A stretch of DNA of 64,000 nt. Origin: JAFMDF01 sp965277445 (lineage in GTDB: Bacteria > Bacteroidota > Bacteroidia > Chitinophagales > Saprospiraceae). The DNA lies in contig CBDICY010000032.1 in assembly GCA_965277445.1 (NCBI GenBank), forward strand, positions 248,001-312,000. Reading direction: 5' to 3'. The notes under the pieces are model-generated. The model made no database searches and had not been told where the DNA came from. It saw nothing but the letters and a program-made list of their open reading frames with translations. The translations under genes and the position numbers were made by a program. The first letter of the stretch is position 1. Every line of letters begins with the position of its first letter. Positions 43,388 to 51,444 of the stretch are shown one piece after another.

Positions 43388-43642
43388 TTAGGCATTAGGA
43401 AAGCAAAAAAGGAAGATTTAGGCTTTTTTGAAAATATTTTCAACGAATTGTAGTAGACTTTCAACGAATGGTAAGGAAGTTAGATAGTTAGGTGAAATAG
43501 GTCAAAGTCTTGGGATTGAAGAAAGCAAATTTTACTTGATTGTTTTTAAAAGTCTGATTCTTAGTACTTTTACCATTAGAAATTCATCAAGAAGGCTATC
43601 AAAAATGCAGTATTAGCAATAGCTGATAAAAATATAAAGCAA

Positions 43643-44365
43643 ATGAATAAAATCATAATTGGTGATAAATGGGGCTTATTTCTGGGTAAATTTGAAAACA
43701 ACGTTTTTCATAAACATTATGCTGTTCAATTAACCATTCCGTTATTTCATTCGATTACGATTTATAGTGCTGATACTGAATTATCATCAATTGAAGCAAC
43801 AATTATTCCTTCAAACATTAAACATAAAATTGATTCAGAACATCCGCTACTTCTTATTCTAATTAATCTATTCGAAATTATAATAAAAGAAAAACGTATA
43901 TCAACCATAAAACACGCTGGAATTGAAAAAATCCGAGAACTTTCCAAATCCTATTTAAACAACCAACTCAATATTGAAGCATTTGAAATAGCAGTAAGAT
44001 TGGAATTAGGAAATTTAATCAATGGAACCACACAGAAAATAGATGAAAGGATTGCCAAGGCGCTAAATTATTTAAGAGCGAATACAGACAGAGTTGTTAG
44101 TTTGTCCGAAATCTCCCGTCATTGTTATTTATCTGAAAGCAGATTCATACATTTATTTAAATCTGAAGTAGGGATTACTTATCGTAGAACACAACTATGG
44201 TACAAAATTATACAATCTTTCAATGGACTTAAAACGAATACAGTAACCCAAACCGCATATACTTTTGGATTTACAGATGGAGCGCATTATAGTAAGACCT
44301 TTAAAGAAAACTTCGGCTTTTCGCCAAAGCAATTTATAATTAATAGCCAGTTTATACAAGTTTAA
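43643..44365 (+). CDS. AraC-family transcriptional regulator
   Basis: 240 residues. The C-terminal third carries two HTH motifs: RVVSLSEISRHCYLSESRFI-HLFKSEVG and VTQTAYTFGFTDGAHYSKTF-KENFGFSPKQF. The N-terminal half (MNKIIIGDKWGLFLGKFEN, HKHYAVQLTIPLF) is a cupin-like sensing part with the usual HxH-type start. It likely controls the four-gene operon starting 69 bp downstream on the same strand, which has its own promoter-like box and palindrome. Confidence 0.85.
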   Translation: MNKIIIGDKWGLFLGKFENNVFHKHYAVQLTIPLFHSITIYSADTELSSIEATIIPSNIKHKIDSEHPLLLILINLFEIIIKEKRISTIKHAGIEKIRELSKSYLNNQLNIEAFEIAVRLELGNLINGTTQKIDERIAKALNYLRANTDRVVSLSEISRHCYLSESRFIHLFKSEVGITYRRTQLWYKIIQSFNGLKTNTVTQTAYTFGFTDGAHYSKTFKENFGFSPKQFIINSQFIQV

Positions 44366-44380
44366 GGGTTTAGTGTAGTG

Positions 44381-44388
44381 TACCTTTG
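44381..44388 (+). promoter_or_regulatory. Predicted -7 box of the isochorismatase operon
   Basis: TACCTTTG, full match to TAnnTTTG, 46 bp upstream of the first ATG of the operon (44435). The expected start of transcription would fall within about 7 bp downstream, just before the palindrome at 44398. No clear -33 box, which would fit activator-dependent expression. Confidence 0.5.
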
Positions 44389-44397
44389 CAATATGCA

Positions 44398-44419
44398 TTA
44401 ATGTTAATGCTAACATTAA
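44398..44419. promoter_or_regulatory. Operator-like perfect palindrome
   Basis: TTAATGTTA (44398-44406) and TAACATTAA (44411-44419) are exact reverse complements around ATGC. It lies between the predicted -7 box and the first start codon, the position expected for a repressor site. AraC proteins usually bind direct repeats, so a different regulator may be involved. Confidence 0.5.
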
Positions 44420-44434
44420 ATACGACTATTAATC

Positions 44435-44980
44435 ATGAAGCAAAAAGTTTATGAATTAGGGACACATCAAGGTGTAACAATTGTCAATGCTCCAATAGAA
44501 TCTATCAATCTCGGTGATTGGATGTTTACCATTACTTCTGAAGAATATCAAGCTTGCTCCAAAGACCACCAAGCTGCAACTCAAAGCACAATGCCAGACG
44601 GTAAGGCTTTATCTATTAATGTTGAGACTATTGGAGGAAATCAAATAGTACAGCATTATATTGAAGCAAAAAGAACTCGAAATCATGTAGTAGGATTTTC
44701 GCCCAATAGCGTTGTGTTTTCAAAATTAGCACCAACTGGCTTTTTGCTTATCCAAGTAAAATGGGAACTTGAAGCTGAAAAAGTAGCTGACAATAAATGT
44801 AAGCTAACTTGTACCGTTACAAATACGACAACAATTGAATCTATAGCTCAGAGCATTAGAGCGGCGGTGGCAAATATTGATGTGAAACTGCCTAATCCTG
44901 TGCAAGTGCATGTTGAAGAAGAAGCGGTCCTATTTGGAAAAGATATTGAAAAGAAAGCATTAAAAGGAATTTGGAACTAA
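44435..44980 (+). CDS. Conserved protein of unknown function, possibly SRPBCC-like
   Basis: 181 residues, first gene of the operon. No family was firmly recognised. Alternating strands (SINLGDWMFTITSEEYQA, HYIEAKRTRNHVVGFSPN, FLLIQVKWELEAEKVADNKC, KLTCTVTNTTTIES) and a C-terminal helix before ALKGIWN look like a START/SRPBCC lipid-binding fold. Twelve bp separates its stop from the first isochorismatase gene. It may bind the operon's substrate, but that is inference. Confidence 0.6.
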   Translation: MKQKVYELGTHQGVTIVNAPIESINLGDWMFTITSEEYQACSKDHQAATQSTMPDGKALSINVETIGGNQIVQHYIEAKRTRNHVVGFSPNSVVFSKLAPTGFLLIQVKWELEAEKVADNKCKLTCTVTNTTTIESIAQSIRAAVANIDVKLPNPVQVHVEEEAVLFGKDIEKKALKGIWN

Positions 44981-44992
44981 AAAACTAAAAAT

Positions 44993-45622
44993 ATGGCTAT
45001 ATATTCTTTTAAAAACACCGCCTTAATTATAGTTGACCCCTATAGAGATTTTTTGGGAAAAGATGGCAAGGCTTGGCTCTTGGTTAAATCCACAGTTATT
45101 AAAAATCAAGTGGTTCAACACCTTCAAAAACTGCTGAATTTTGCAAGGGAAAATGATATTTTAGTTGCTTATGCACCACACCACCGCTATAGAAAAGGCA
45201 GTTTTGCTGAACGAAAATATCTGCATCCTGCACAAGCTCAACAAATTGCTTCTAAAAGTTTTGAAGCGGGAAAAAAAGGAAGTGAGTTTATACCAGAATT
45301 AGCTCCTAAAGAGGAGGAGTTTATTTCCTCAGAACATAGTTGTTCAAGTGGTTTCGCAGGTACAAACTTAGATGAACATTTAAAATCCAAAAACATAACT
45401 CATACCATTATTGTGGGGCTTATAACTAATTCTTGTATTGAAGCCACGGTTAGAAGTGCTATTGATTTAGATTACCATGTAACCTTGGTAACGGATGCTG
45501 TTGCTGCCTTTTCACCTATTGAACACGAATCAACAATTAAACATCGTTACCCACTTCTTGGCAATGTTGTTGCTACAACGAATCAACTTTTAAAACAATT
45601 AGAATTAGATAAAAATGCTTAA
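44993..45622 (+). CDS. Isochorismatase-family cysteine hydrolase (copy 1)
   Basis: 209 residues of the isochorismatase-like fold. Asp15 (IIVDPYRDF) and nucleophile Cys148 (VGLITNSCIEATVRSAID) of the Asp-Lys-Cys triad are intact. At the Lys position, the segment before GFAGTNL reads SSEHSCSS, with no Lys (Glu/His instead). The family hydrolyses amides, nicotinamide or isochorismate-like substrates. Its 3' end overlaps the next gene by 8 bp, so the two are translationally coupled. Confidence 0.82.
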   Translation: MAIYSFKNTALIIVDPYRDFLGKDGKAWLLVKSTVIKNQVVQHLQKLLNFARENDILVAYAPHHRYRKGSFAERKYLHPAQAQQIASKSFEAGKKGSEFIPELAPKEEEFISSEHSCSSGFAGTNLDEHLKSKNITHTIIVGLITNSCIEATVRSAIDLDYHVTLVTDAVAAFSPIEHESTIKHRYPLLGNVVATTNQLLKQLELDKNA

Positions 45623-46229
45623 TAAATTAATAAACTGGCTCATTCGTCTACAAACAACTCGAAAATTGCGTGTTTATAGAACTTACCCTCCAGACAAAAC
45701 GGCTTTGTTGTTGGTTAACTGTCAACAGGGATTTTTGGAAAACCAAGAAGCATTAAAAGCACAACTAACGAAGCTCACTCAACATGCAATAAAACGGAAT
45801 TGGACAACAATACATAGCCTATATTTTCCGAGTGAAAGGAAATTTCCTACCCCTGCTCACCAACTTTTAGATGAAAAAATAAAGTCTAAAAGTGAAGATA
45901 TTTTTCAGTCAAAGCCTTCAAATAATATTGAAATACCCAAGCGCAGTACACTTAGTGCATTTGCAGGAACAAACTTAGAACATATACTCAAAAAGAATAA
46001 CTTAGAACATATTGTTATTGCTGGTCCGATGGCTGATTTGACAATTGATTCAACAATCCGAGATGGTGCACAACTTGATTTTCATACAACTGTAATACTA
46101 GATTGTATTTCACTATCCTCAGACAAACAAGACCTTGATACTTATAAACTTACTTTAGGTCGTTATGCACAGACATTAATGAATTTTAACGAGTTGGAAA
46201 GTAGTAATCTAAATAAAATACATTCATGA
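45615..46229 (+). CDS. Degenerate isochorismatase-family protein (copy 2)
   Basis: 204 residues. Same fold as the preceding protein (SAFAGTNLEHILKK matches its GFAGTNLDEHLKS), but the catalytic Asp is Asn35 (LLLVNCQQGF) and the nucleophile Cys is Thr143 (AGPMADLTIDSTIRDG). A Lys (109, IPKRSTLSAF) remains near the expected place. Probably not an active hydrolase alone; it may be a regulatory or structural partner of copy 1. Start ATG 45615 overlaps the previous stop, and its end overlaps the thioesterase start (ATGA). Confidence 0.72.
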   Translation: MLNKLINWLIRLQTTRKLRVYRTYPPDKTALLLVNCQQGFLENQEALKAQLTKLTQHAIKRNWTTIHSLYFPSERKFPTPAHQLLDEKIKSKSEDIFQSKPSNNIEIPKRSTLSAFAGTNLEHILKKNNLEHIVIAGPMADLTIDSTIRDGAQLDFHTTVILDCISLSSDKQDLDTYKLTLGRYAQTLMNFNELESSNLNKIHS

Positions 46230-46666
46230 AACCTACCGAAAAATTAACAGGCTTAGAGCTAATGCAGAGAATGGTTGAAAGCATTTTTCCAATGCCTTCT
46301 ATTTGTGTCACAATCCCTATGAATGCCATTAAAGCAGAAAAAGGTAGCTTTATTTTTGAAGCTACCGCAGATGACAGGCATTTAAATCCAATGGGGGGTG
46401 TTCATGGTGGTTTTGCTGCTACTGTGTTAGATTCAGCAACAGGTTGTGCGGTTCATACCACATTAGAAGCTGGTTTTAACTTTGGAACAATTGATTTGAA
46501 TATAAAAATGGTTCGCCCTGTACCGAAAAATATTACTTTAATCGCTGTTGGAACAGTATTGAATCGCTCTCGTTCGCTCGCTATCGCCGAAGGCACGCTT
46601 AAAGACGCAGCTGGGAAATTATATGCTCATGGAACAGCTACTTGTATGATAATTCGTCCAAAATAA
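46226..46666 (+). CDS. PaaI-family hotdog thioesterase
   Basis: 146 residues. Hotdog core with HLNPMGGVHGGFAATVLDSA (the HG-G--A-L-D motif, Asp as acid) and TIDLNIKMVRPVPKN, then GTATCMIIRP. PaaI enzymes hydrolyse phenylacetyl- or other aryl/acyl-CoA thioesters. Last gene of the operon; overlaps the previous one by 4 bp (ATGA). Its presence suggests that a CoA thioester is part of the pathway. Confidence 0.85.
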   Translation: MKPTEKLTGLELMQRMVESIFPMPSICVTIPMNAIKAEKGSFIFEATADDRHLNPMGGVHGGFAATVLDSATGCAVHTTLEAGFNFGTIDLNIKMVRPVPKNITLIAVGTVLNRSRSLAIAEGTLKDAAGKLYAHGTATCMIIRPK

Positions 46667-46685
46667 TTTTAAAAAAAGAGGCTCT

Positions 46686-47519
46686 TTAATCTTGTTTTGC
46701 ATTATTTTTCTTCAAATCCAACAAAATTGATTTCATCTTTTTTTGTAATCTCAGCGCTTCTTCCCTCGCCTTTTGGGCAAAACCTTTCCCATTGGAGGCA
46801 TAGATTATTTTTCTGGAAGAACTTACAATTAAACCACAATCTGGGGTTAATCCATTGGCTATAATTCGTTCAAAATCACCGCCTTGATGTCCAATGCCTG
46901 GTACTAAAAAGAAATGATTAGGGCAGAAGGTTCTCATTTCTTTAAACAGCGCTTCATGTGTTCCGCCAATGACAAACATTAGATTATCTGTTGTCCCCCA
47001 TTCCATACATTTTTCAATAATCAATTGATAAAGTGGCTTAGTATTAAGCGTTTTAAATTGAAAATCTATGGAACCTGAATTGGAGGTTAATCCAAGCACA
47101 ATAGACCATTTATCTTTGTAATCCAAAAAAGCATTCAATGCGTCGGCTCCTTGATAAGGTTGCAAGGTTAAGGCATCTACATTCAGCTTTTCAAAAAACG
47201 CTTTGGCGTACATTTTTGCAGAATTTCCCATATCGCCTCGTTTTCCATCTGCTATTGTCAAAATATTATTAGGAATGGCATCCAAAGTCCCCTTTAAAGT
47301 AGGCCAATAATCCGCTCCCAAAGCTTCATAAAATGCAATATTTGGTTTATAAGCAATACATAAGTCTTTAGTTGCTTCTATAATTTCCTTATTGAATTCA
47401 AGTATTGGGTTTTTATACTTTAATAAATGTTTGGGGATTTTAGTAATATCTGAATCTAAGCCAATGCATAGAAAGGATTCTTTTGCCCATATTTCATTGA
47501 CTAAATTTTGATAGTTCAT
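46686..47519 (-). CDS. pyrF: Orotidine 5'-phosphate decarboxylase (type 2)
   Basis: 277 residues, the long type 2 form. Active-site ADGKRGDMGN (90-99; Lys93 and the two Asp residues), LGLDSD at the start, IAYKPNIAFYEALGA and the C-terminal PGIGHQGGDFERIIANG phosphate-gripper. It makes UMP from OMP in pyrimidine synthesis. Not next to other pyr genes. The 5' end overlaps the upstream adenylyltransferase gene by 26 bp. Confidence 0.93.
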   Translation of the reverse strand: MNYQNLVNEIWAKESFLCIGLDSDITKIPKHLLKYKNPILEFNKEIIEATKDLCIAYKPNIAFYEALGADYWPTLKGTLDAIPNNILTIADGKRGDMGNSAKMYAKAFFEKLNVDALTLQPYQGADALNAFLDYKDKWSIVLGLTSNSGSIDFQFKTLNTKPLYQLIIEKCMEWGTTDNLMFVIGGTHEALFKEMRTFCPNHFFLVPGIGHQGGDFERIIANGLTPDCGLIVSSSRKIIYASNGKGFAQKAREEALRLQKKMKSILLDLKKNNAKQD

Positions 47520-48372
47520 TTTTTGAATTTTTCATTTCTTGAATATAATTCCTTACATTTTTTGCTTCTTCAAGGTTATAATGCAAATTCTCTTTACTTC
47601 CTAATTCAATACTCTTTTCATGAAAAGTACCTGACATTGAAATTAAACTGTTCCATATACTTATTTTCGTAAAATCGGAATAAGTATTTTTTAGCTGATT
47701 CATGGTATCGAAATCGAGATAATTTTCAATGAACCTTTTATTAGCACCTAAGTTTATCTTAAAATTATAGTCTGCTGCGATATTCCAAGCTATTACATTC
47801 ATCAACATTTTTCTTAAAATGACTTCTTGCATGTCTTTGGCATATATTATTTCGTTTCGCAATAAACCTTTGACTACATAGGTGCTTACCCACCAAAACT
47901 CATTACAACAGTCGCTAAATTCTTTTTGAGAGGGTTTTCTTGTCCAATAATCTTTATCATTAGAAACTAGAATTTCCTTAAATAACTGGTCTTTATCCAG
48001 CAAAATCTTTGTTAGGCTATCCTTCTTTTTATTCCTGTTTATCACCTTTCTCAAAGACAAATCGATTCTGTTATAATCTTTGAATAACATCAAATAAACA
48101 ATCTCCTCTTCATTTAAATGAGCATCACTATCACCGAGAGTCATCGAATTGGGTGTTTGTAAAATGATTCTTTCTCCAAAAACATCCATCCAATTTGGGG
48201 TAGCCACAAAAAAATCTAACGCTGTTACGAAAAAAACAATATCAAAGTCTTGTAGATTATCTTTAGGGATGTTTTTGTTCGCTCTTGACCCATTTAAAAT
48301 TACTGCTCTAATTCTTTCATCCTTTTTGGCTACAGAAAGTATCAAATCAAACATTTCGGTTTCACTTCTCAT
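47494..48372 (-). CDS. Aminoglycoside 6-adenylyltransferase-like protein (AadK/AadS type)
   Basis: 292 residues from ATG 48372 (MRSETEMFDLILSVAKKDER, as in AadK). Nucleotidyltransferase motif ILNGSRANKN followed by DNLQDFDIVFFV (Asp42, Asp44) and ERIILQTPNSM; C-terminal LLDKDQLFKEILVSNDKDYW and WNSLISMSGTFHEKS. ANT(6) enzymes adenylate streptomycin; whether this one does is untested, since chromosomal copies often give low or no resistance. The 3' end overlaps pyrF by 26 bp on the same strand. Confidence 0.8.
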   Translation of the reverse strand: MRSETEMFDLILSVAKKDERIRAVILNGSRANKNIPKDNLQDFDIVFFVTALDFFVATPNWMDVFGERIILQTPNSMTLGDSDAHLNEEEIVYLMLFKDYNRIDLSLRKVINRNKKKDSLTKILLDKDQLFKEILVSNDKDYWTRKPSQKEFSDCCNEFWWVSTYVVKGLLRNEIIYAKDMQEVILRKMLMNVIAWNIAADYNFKINLGANKRFIENYLDFDTMNQLKNTYSDFTKISIWNSLISMSGTFHEKSIELGSKENLHYNLEEAKNVRNYIQEMKNSKNELSKFSQ

Positions 48373-48433
48373 TTTATATTTCTTAAGAAAGGACAAAAAA
48401 CATCAAAAGTATCACCATGCCAACTATCTTTTT

Positions 48434-48739
48434 TTAATTTACTTTGACTCCTTGAATCAAGCAAGAATATTGAATTGATTGTTCTTTCAAATGAAAAAAG
48501 TTTTTTCGTTCTTCGTCCATCTTAAAATTGTCAAAATCTTCTTGAGAATCGAATTCAACTAAATGAAGTTCGTAAGGAACTTCAATATTATTTTCTATAA
48601 TAGAATTTTCATTGAGTCTAAGTCGTAGCGTAAGTCGTCCATTGTATTTTTGAATAATAGGAATTGCAATTTCTTCAAACTCGTGAAACATTTCTTCCTT
48701 TCCTTCTTTTACATATATTAGTTGAGTGATATATATCAT
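48434..48739 (-). CDS. DUF1330-like small protein
   Basis: 101 residues from ATG 48739 (MIYITQLIYVKEGKEEMFHE); an in-frame longer start reaches into the IS and is not original. Ferredoxin-like layout with LVEFDSQEDFDNFKMDEERK, typical of DUF1330/EthD-like dimers. Its upstream region is interrupted 27 bp before the ATG by an IS1634-type element, so its natural promoter has probably been displaced. Confidence 0.65.
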   Translation of the reverse strand: MIYITQLIYVKEGKEEMFHEFEEIAIPIIQKYNGRLTLRLRLNENSIIENNIEVPYELHLVEFDSQEDFDNFKMDEERKNFFHLKEQSIQYSCLIQGVKVN

Positions 48740-48766
48740 TCTAGTTTGATTAATTTTTAATTGTAT

Positions 48767-50530
48767 TTCATGTTTCGCTGAAATCAAAATGAGAAAAAAA
48801 CAATTGGTTCATTCCCAAGTAAGATTCAGGCGGAACTTTTAGTAAATCAAGGATTTTCTGCTGAATTGGCTTTAAATCCTCTATTTTGACATAAATTTTA
48901 TCTTCTATTGATACAATTGTTAAATGAATATTTTTAAAAGCACTTAAAATCATATTCGTTGTCGGTTTATCAGTAGCTCTTCCAGGGTTACCTGGATAAA
49001 GTTCTTTGAGTGATTGTTTTGTAGTTTTCAATTCCGACCGTACTTGGTACTGAATTAGACTAACATATTTTAAGGCTAATAGTAAAAGTCGAATTAACGC
49101 CTTTATTCTATTTGGTTTACCTAAATAAACAGGCATCAATGCGGTTATTTTATTGAGTAGTTCATCGAATTTATGTTCGATTTTATATTCGTCTCGATAA
49201 CATTCTACTACTTGAATAGTATTTAATCTTTCTTTGGGTGCATTACAGGCATAGGCTCGCCAGCCTAATTTTTGTAAATGTTCCTCCTTAAGTGCTTCAT
49301 TTAGTGAAATTTCAAGGTCAAAATGACTGATTTCTTTGATTCGTTCAGGTTTATCTTTATATTTTCTTACATTTTTAGTTTCTATATGCTCCTTAATTTT
49401 GACGCTAATGAAGTCGTTAACTCGATACTTCGTCAAGATTTTAGTAACAGCGGTTTGAACGGCTTCTTTAGTATTTAGTTTTTTTCGCCCTTGGGAAGCT
49501 TCTAAAATAAGTGATAACTCATTTTGTGCCTTGCTTAAGCGATTTTCAAAACTGACTTGCTGACTTTTGGCATAAGTTGGAGAATAAACAATAATTCGTC
49601 TTTCTTCCCAGCAAATACCATTGATTTCATCTTCGATTTGTTCTATTTGCTCAAAGGCTTGAGCTCTAAGAATTACCTGTCTTTGTTTATCTTTTGTCGT
49701 TATTGGAATTAATTTTTTAGGTTTTTGCGCTAGATAATCAGCTAGTTGACTTGGAGTACATTGTTTTTTACTCAAAGGCGTCAAATAATACTGATTGTTA
49801 AGCTGTAAAAAACTCCTTATGACTAAACTTCCCATTTTTGCATCTCCTACAAATAATTGATGTAACAAATGTAAATTAGTCATTAACTCCTTGATAACTG
49901 GTAAATACAATACATCATCGGCTGTATTGCCTGGAACCGTAACTGAAAACAAGGGCATGGCTAAAGGATCTAAAGTAGCTACCATCGTTTTCAATTGAGG
50001 TAAATCCGACCGATGTTGTTTTGAATGTCCGAATTGAAAGTTTCCCGATGCTTTTCGATGCGATTGAGTAATCATCGCATCTAATCGAATAGCTTCGGAT
50101 GTTAAATTAAGATCGTACACGTTAATTAGTCGTTGATTATGAGCATGTTCAAACTTAACCCACTTATCATCGTCTGAATATCTGTCTAATAAAGCGCCTA
50201 ATTTATCATCCGTAAAATCTTTACTGGTCATACTTGGACTATTCATGCAATATTGCAACGTGATTAGTCGCTGAGCCGCCCATGTTTCTACATGACTGAT
50301 TCGGTGGTCACTACAAGACAACACATATGTCAAAAATCCAACGGTGACTTTCCCACCGCTTATCCCTTTCCAGTTCCCATGGTCTGGAAAATATTGGTCT
50401 AGATATTTGATTAAATCACTCTCTTCAAATTTTCTTACCAATACGGGAATATCGTCTACTCGCTCTGTTTTTGTTTGCATGCTGCGAGTTTACGAATTTA
50501 TTTTTTATTTTTTCATTTCAGCGAAACGTG
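48767..50530 (-). mobile_element. IS1634-family insertion sequence with 8-bp target duplication
   Basis: The ends share GTTTCGCTGAAAT (48772-48784; reverse complement at 50515-50527), extended outward as CATG and CACG. The element is flanked by AATTGTAT at 48759-48766 and 50531-50538, a direct repeat that fits a target-site duplication. It contains a single transposase gene. Identical duplications suggest a recent, unrearranged insertion. Confidence 0.85.
48768..50480 (-). CDS. IS1634-family transposase (IS4 superfamily)
   Basis: 570 residues, uninterrupted. DDE elements visible: Asp134 in IRLDAMITQSH, Asp213 in LFVGDAKMGS, and a C-terminal region with YRDEYKIEHKFDELL (Y-x2-Y/R/E of IS4 relatives: YRDEYKIE). 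The middle part carries a long helical insert between the second Asp and the Glu, as in IS1634. Its stop codon lies at the very end of the IS. Probably active or recently active. Confidence 0.88.
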   Translation of the reverse strand: MQTKTERVDDIPVLVRKFEESDLIKYLDQYFPDHGNWKGISGGKVTVGFLTYVLSCSDHRISHVETWAAQRLITLQYCMNSPSMTSKDFTDDKLGALLDRYSDDDKWVKFEHAHNQRLINVYDLNLTSEAIRLDAMITQSHRKASGNFQFGHSKQHRSDLPQLKTMVATLDPLAMPLFSVTVPGNTADDVLYLPVIKELMTNLHLLHQLFVGDAKMGSLVIRSFLQLNNQYYLTPLSKKQCTPSQLADYLAQKPKKLIPITTKDKQRQVILRAQAFEQIEQIEDEINGICWEERRIIVYSPTYAKSQQVSFENRLSKAQNELSLILEASQGRKKLNTKEAVQTAVTKILTKYRVNDFISVKIKEHIETKNVRKYKDKPERIKEISHFDLEISLNEALKEEHLQKLGWRAYACNAPKERLNTIQVVECYRDEYKIEHKFDELLNKITALMPVYLGKPNRIKALIRLLLLALKYVSLIQYQVRSELKTTKQSLKELYPGNPGRATDKPTTNMILSAFKNIHLTIVSIEDKIYVKIEDLKPIQQKILDLLKVPPESYLGMNQLFFSHFDFSET

Positions 50531-50586
50531 AATTGTATCCAATACTTCTTGACAAAAACGTAAGAAATAACTTGAATGAGGGGCTA

Positions 50587-51390
50587 TTATTGACTTGTAC
50601 TATCAACTCCTCCATGAAATCCTAATACCTTACTTGCTGCAATTGAACCTGCTTCTAAAGATTTATATACGTCTTTTGTTTTCAACCATTCAATGCTAAA
50701 TGCTGCTTGAAAAGAATCACCACAACCTGTGGTATCAATTACCTTTTCTACTTCAATTGCTTTTTGATAGTAGGATTGGTTCTTATAATAGGCAACACTC
50801 CCTTTAGCTCCTAAAGTTGCTACTATTAATTTATCTTTTTCCCTTGATAATCTTTTTAAATCAGCTAATATTTCCTCTTTTCCACTCAAAAAAACAAGGT
50901 CTATATGATGGATTCGCTGCTCTATAAAATCAAGCCCTAAATAATCTAAAAAGTCTATAACAATTAATTGTTTTTCTGTTCTTCTTTCTAATAATTCCAT
51001 CAGATTTGGGTCGCCTCCTGGCATTGCTACAATATCAGCATCTGCAATGTAATTCCAGTCATTTTCAGCAAGTCGAAAAACATCAAAAGCACCACCATTC
51101 CAACTATCTGCTTTAAAATACCTATCTCCTTTTTCGTCTATAAAAATTTTATTGGAAGCCGTAGGTGCTTTTATCCTATACAAGTTAGAATGGTTGATAT
51201 TTAATTTGCCAAGATGATTTTCTATCAAAGTGCCAAATTTATCATCCCCAATGGCGCCGATTATGGACACATCTTCAATTCCTAATAATTTGCATTGAGT
51301 AGCAAAATTCAGCGAATTTCCTCCTATGAATATTTTATTTAGCTCGGGGAATAAATCTACACAACAAGAAGTTAATGCTACTATTTTCAT
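50587..51390 (-). CDS. PfkB-family sugar kinase
   Basis: 267 residues. The C-terminal signature IDTTGCGDSFQAAF has catalytic Asp225; N-terminal GGNSLNFATQCKLLG and GAIGDDKFG are the first PfkB motif. Shorter than ribokinase (about 300) and closest in layout to fructoselysine 6-kinase/FrlD-like enzymes. It phosphorylates a sugar or sugar-amine using ATP. No matching catabolic genes are adjacent. Confidence 0.8.
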   Translation of the reverse strand: MKIVALTSCCVDLFPELNKIFIGGNSLNFATQCKLLGIEDVSIIGAIGDDKFGTLIENHLGKLNINHSNLYRIKAPTASNKIFIDEKGDRYFKADSWNGGAFDVFRLAENDWNYIADADIVAMPGGDPNLMELLERRTEKQLIVIDFLDYLGLDFIEQRIHHIDLVFLSGKEEILADLKRLSREKDKLIVATLGAKGSVAYYKNQSYYQKAIEVEKVIDTTGCGDSFQAAFSIEWLKTKDVYKSLEAGSIAASKVLGFHGGVDSTSQ

Positions 51391-51444
51391 TTTATTACGT
51401 CTTTAATTAAGGTGCCAATTGAGATTTCTCAGCCACCACTCACC

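Noticed and set aside
45193..45203. AAAAGGCAGTT in the isochorismatase gene as part of the motif array
   Set aside because: A single isolated copy 11 kb from the array; within chance expectation for the window.
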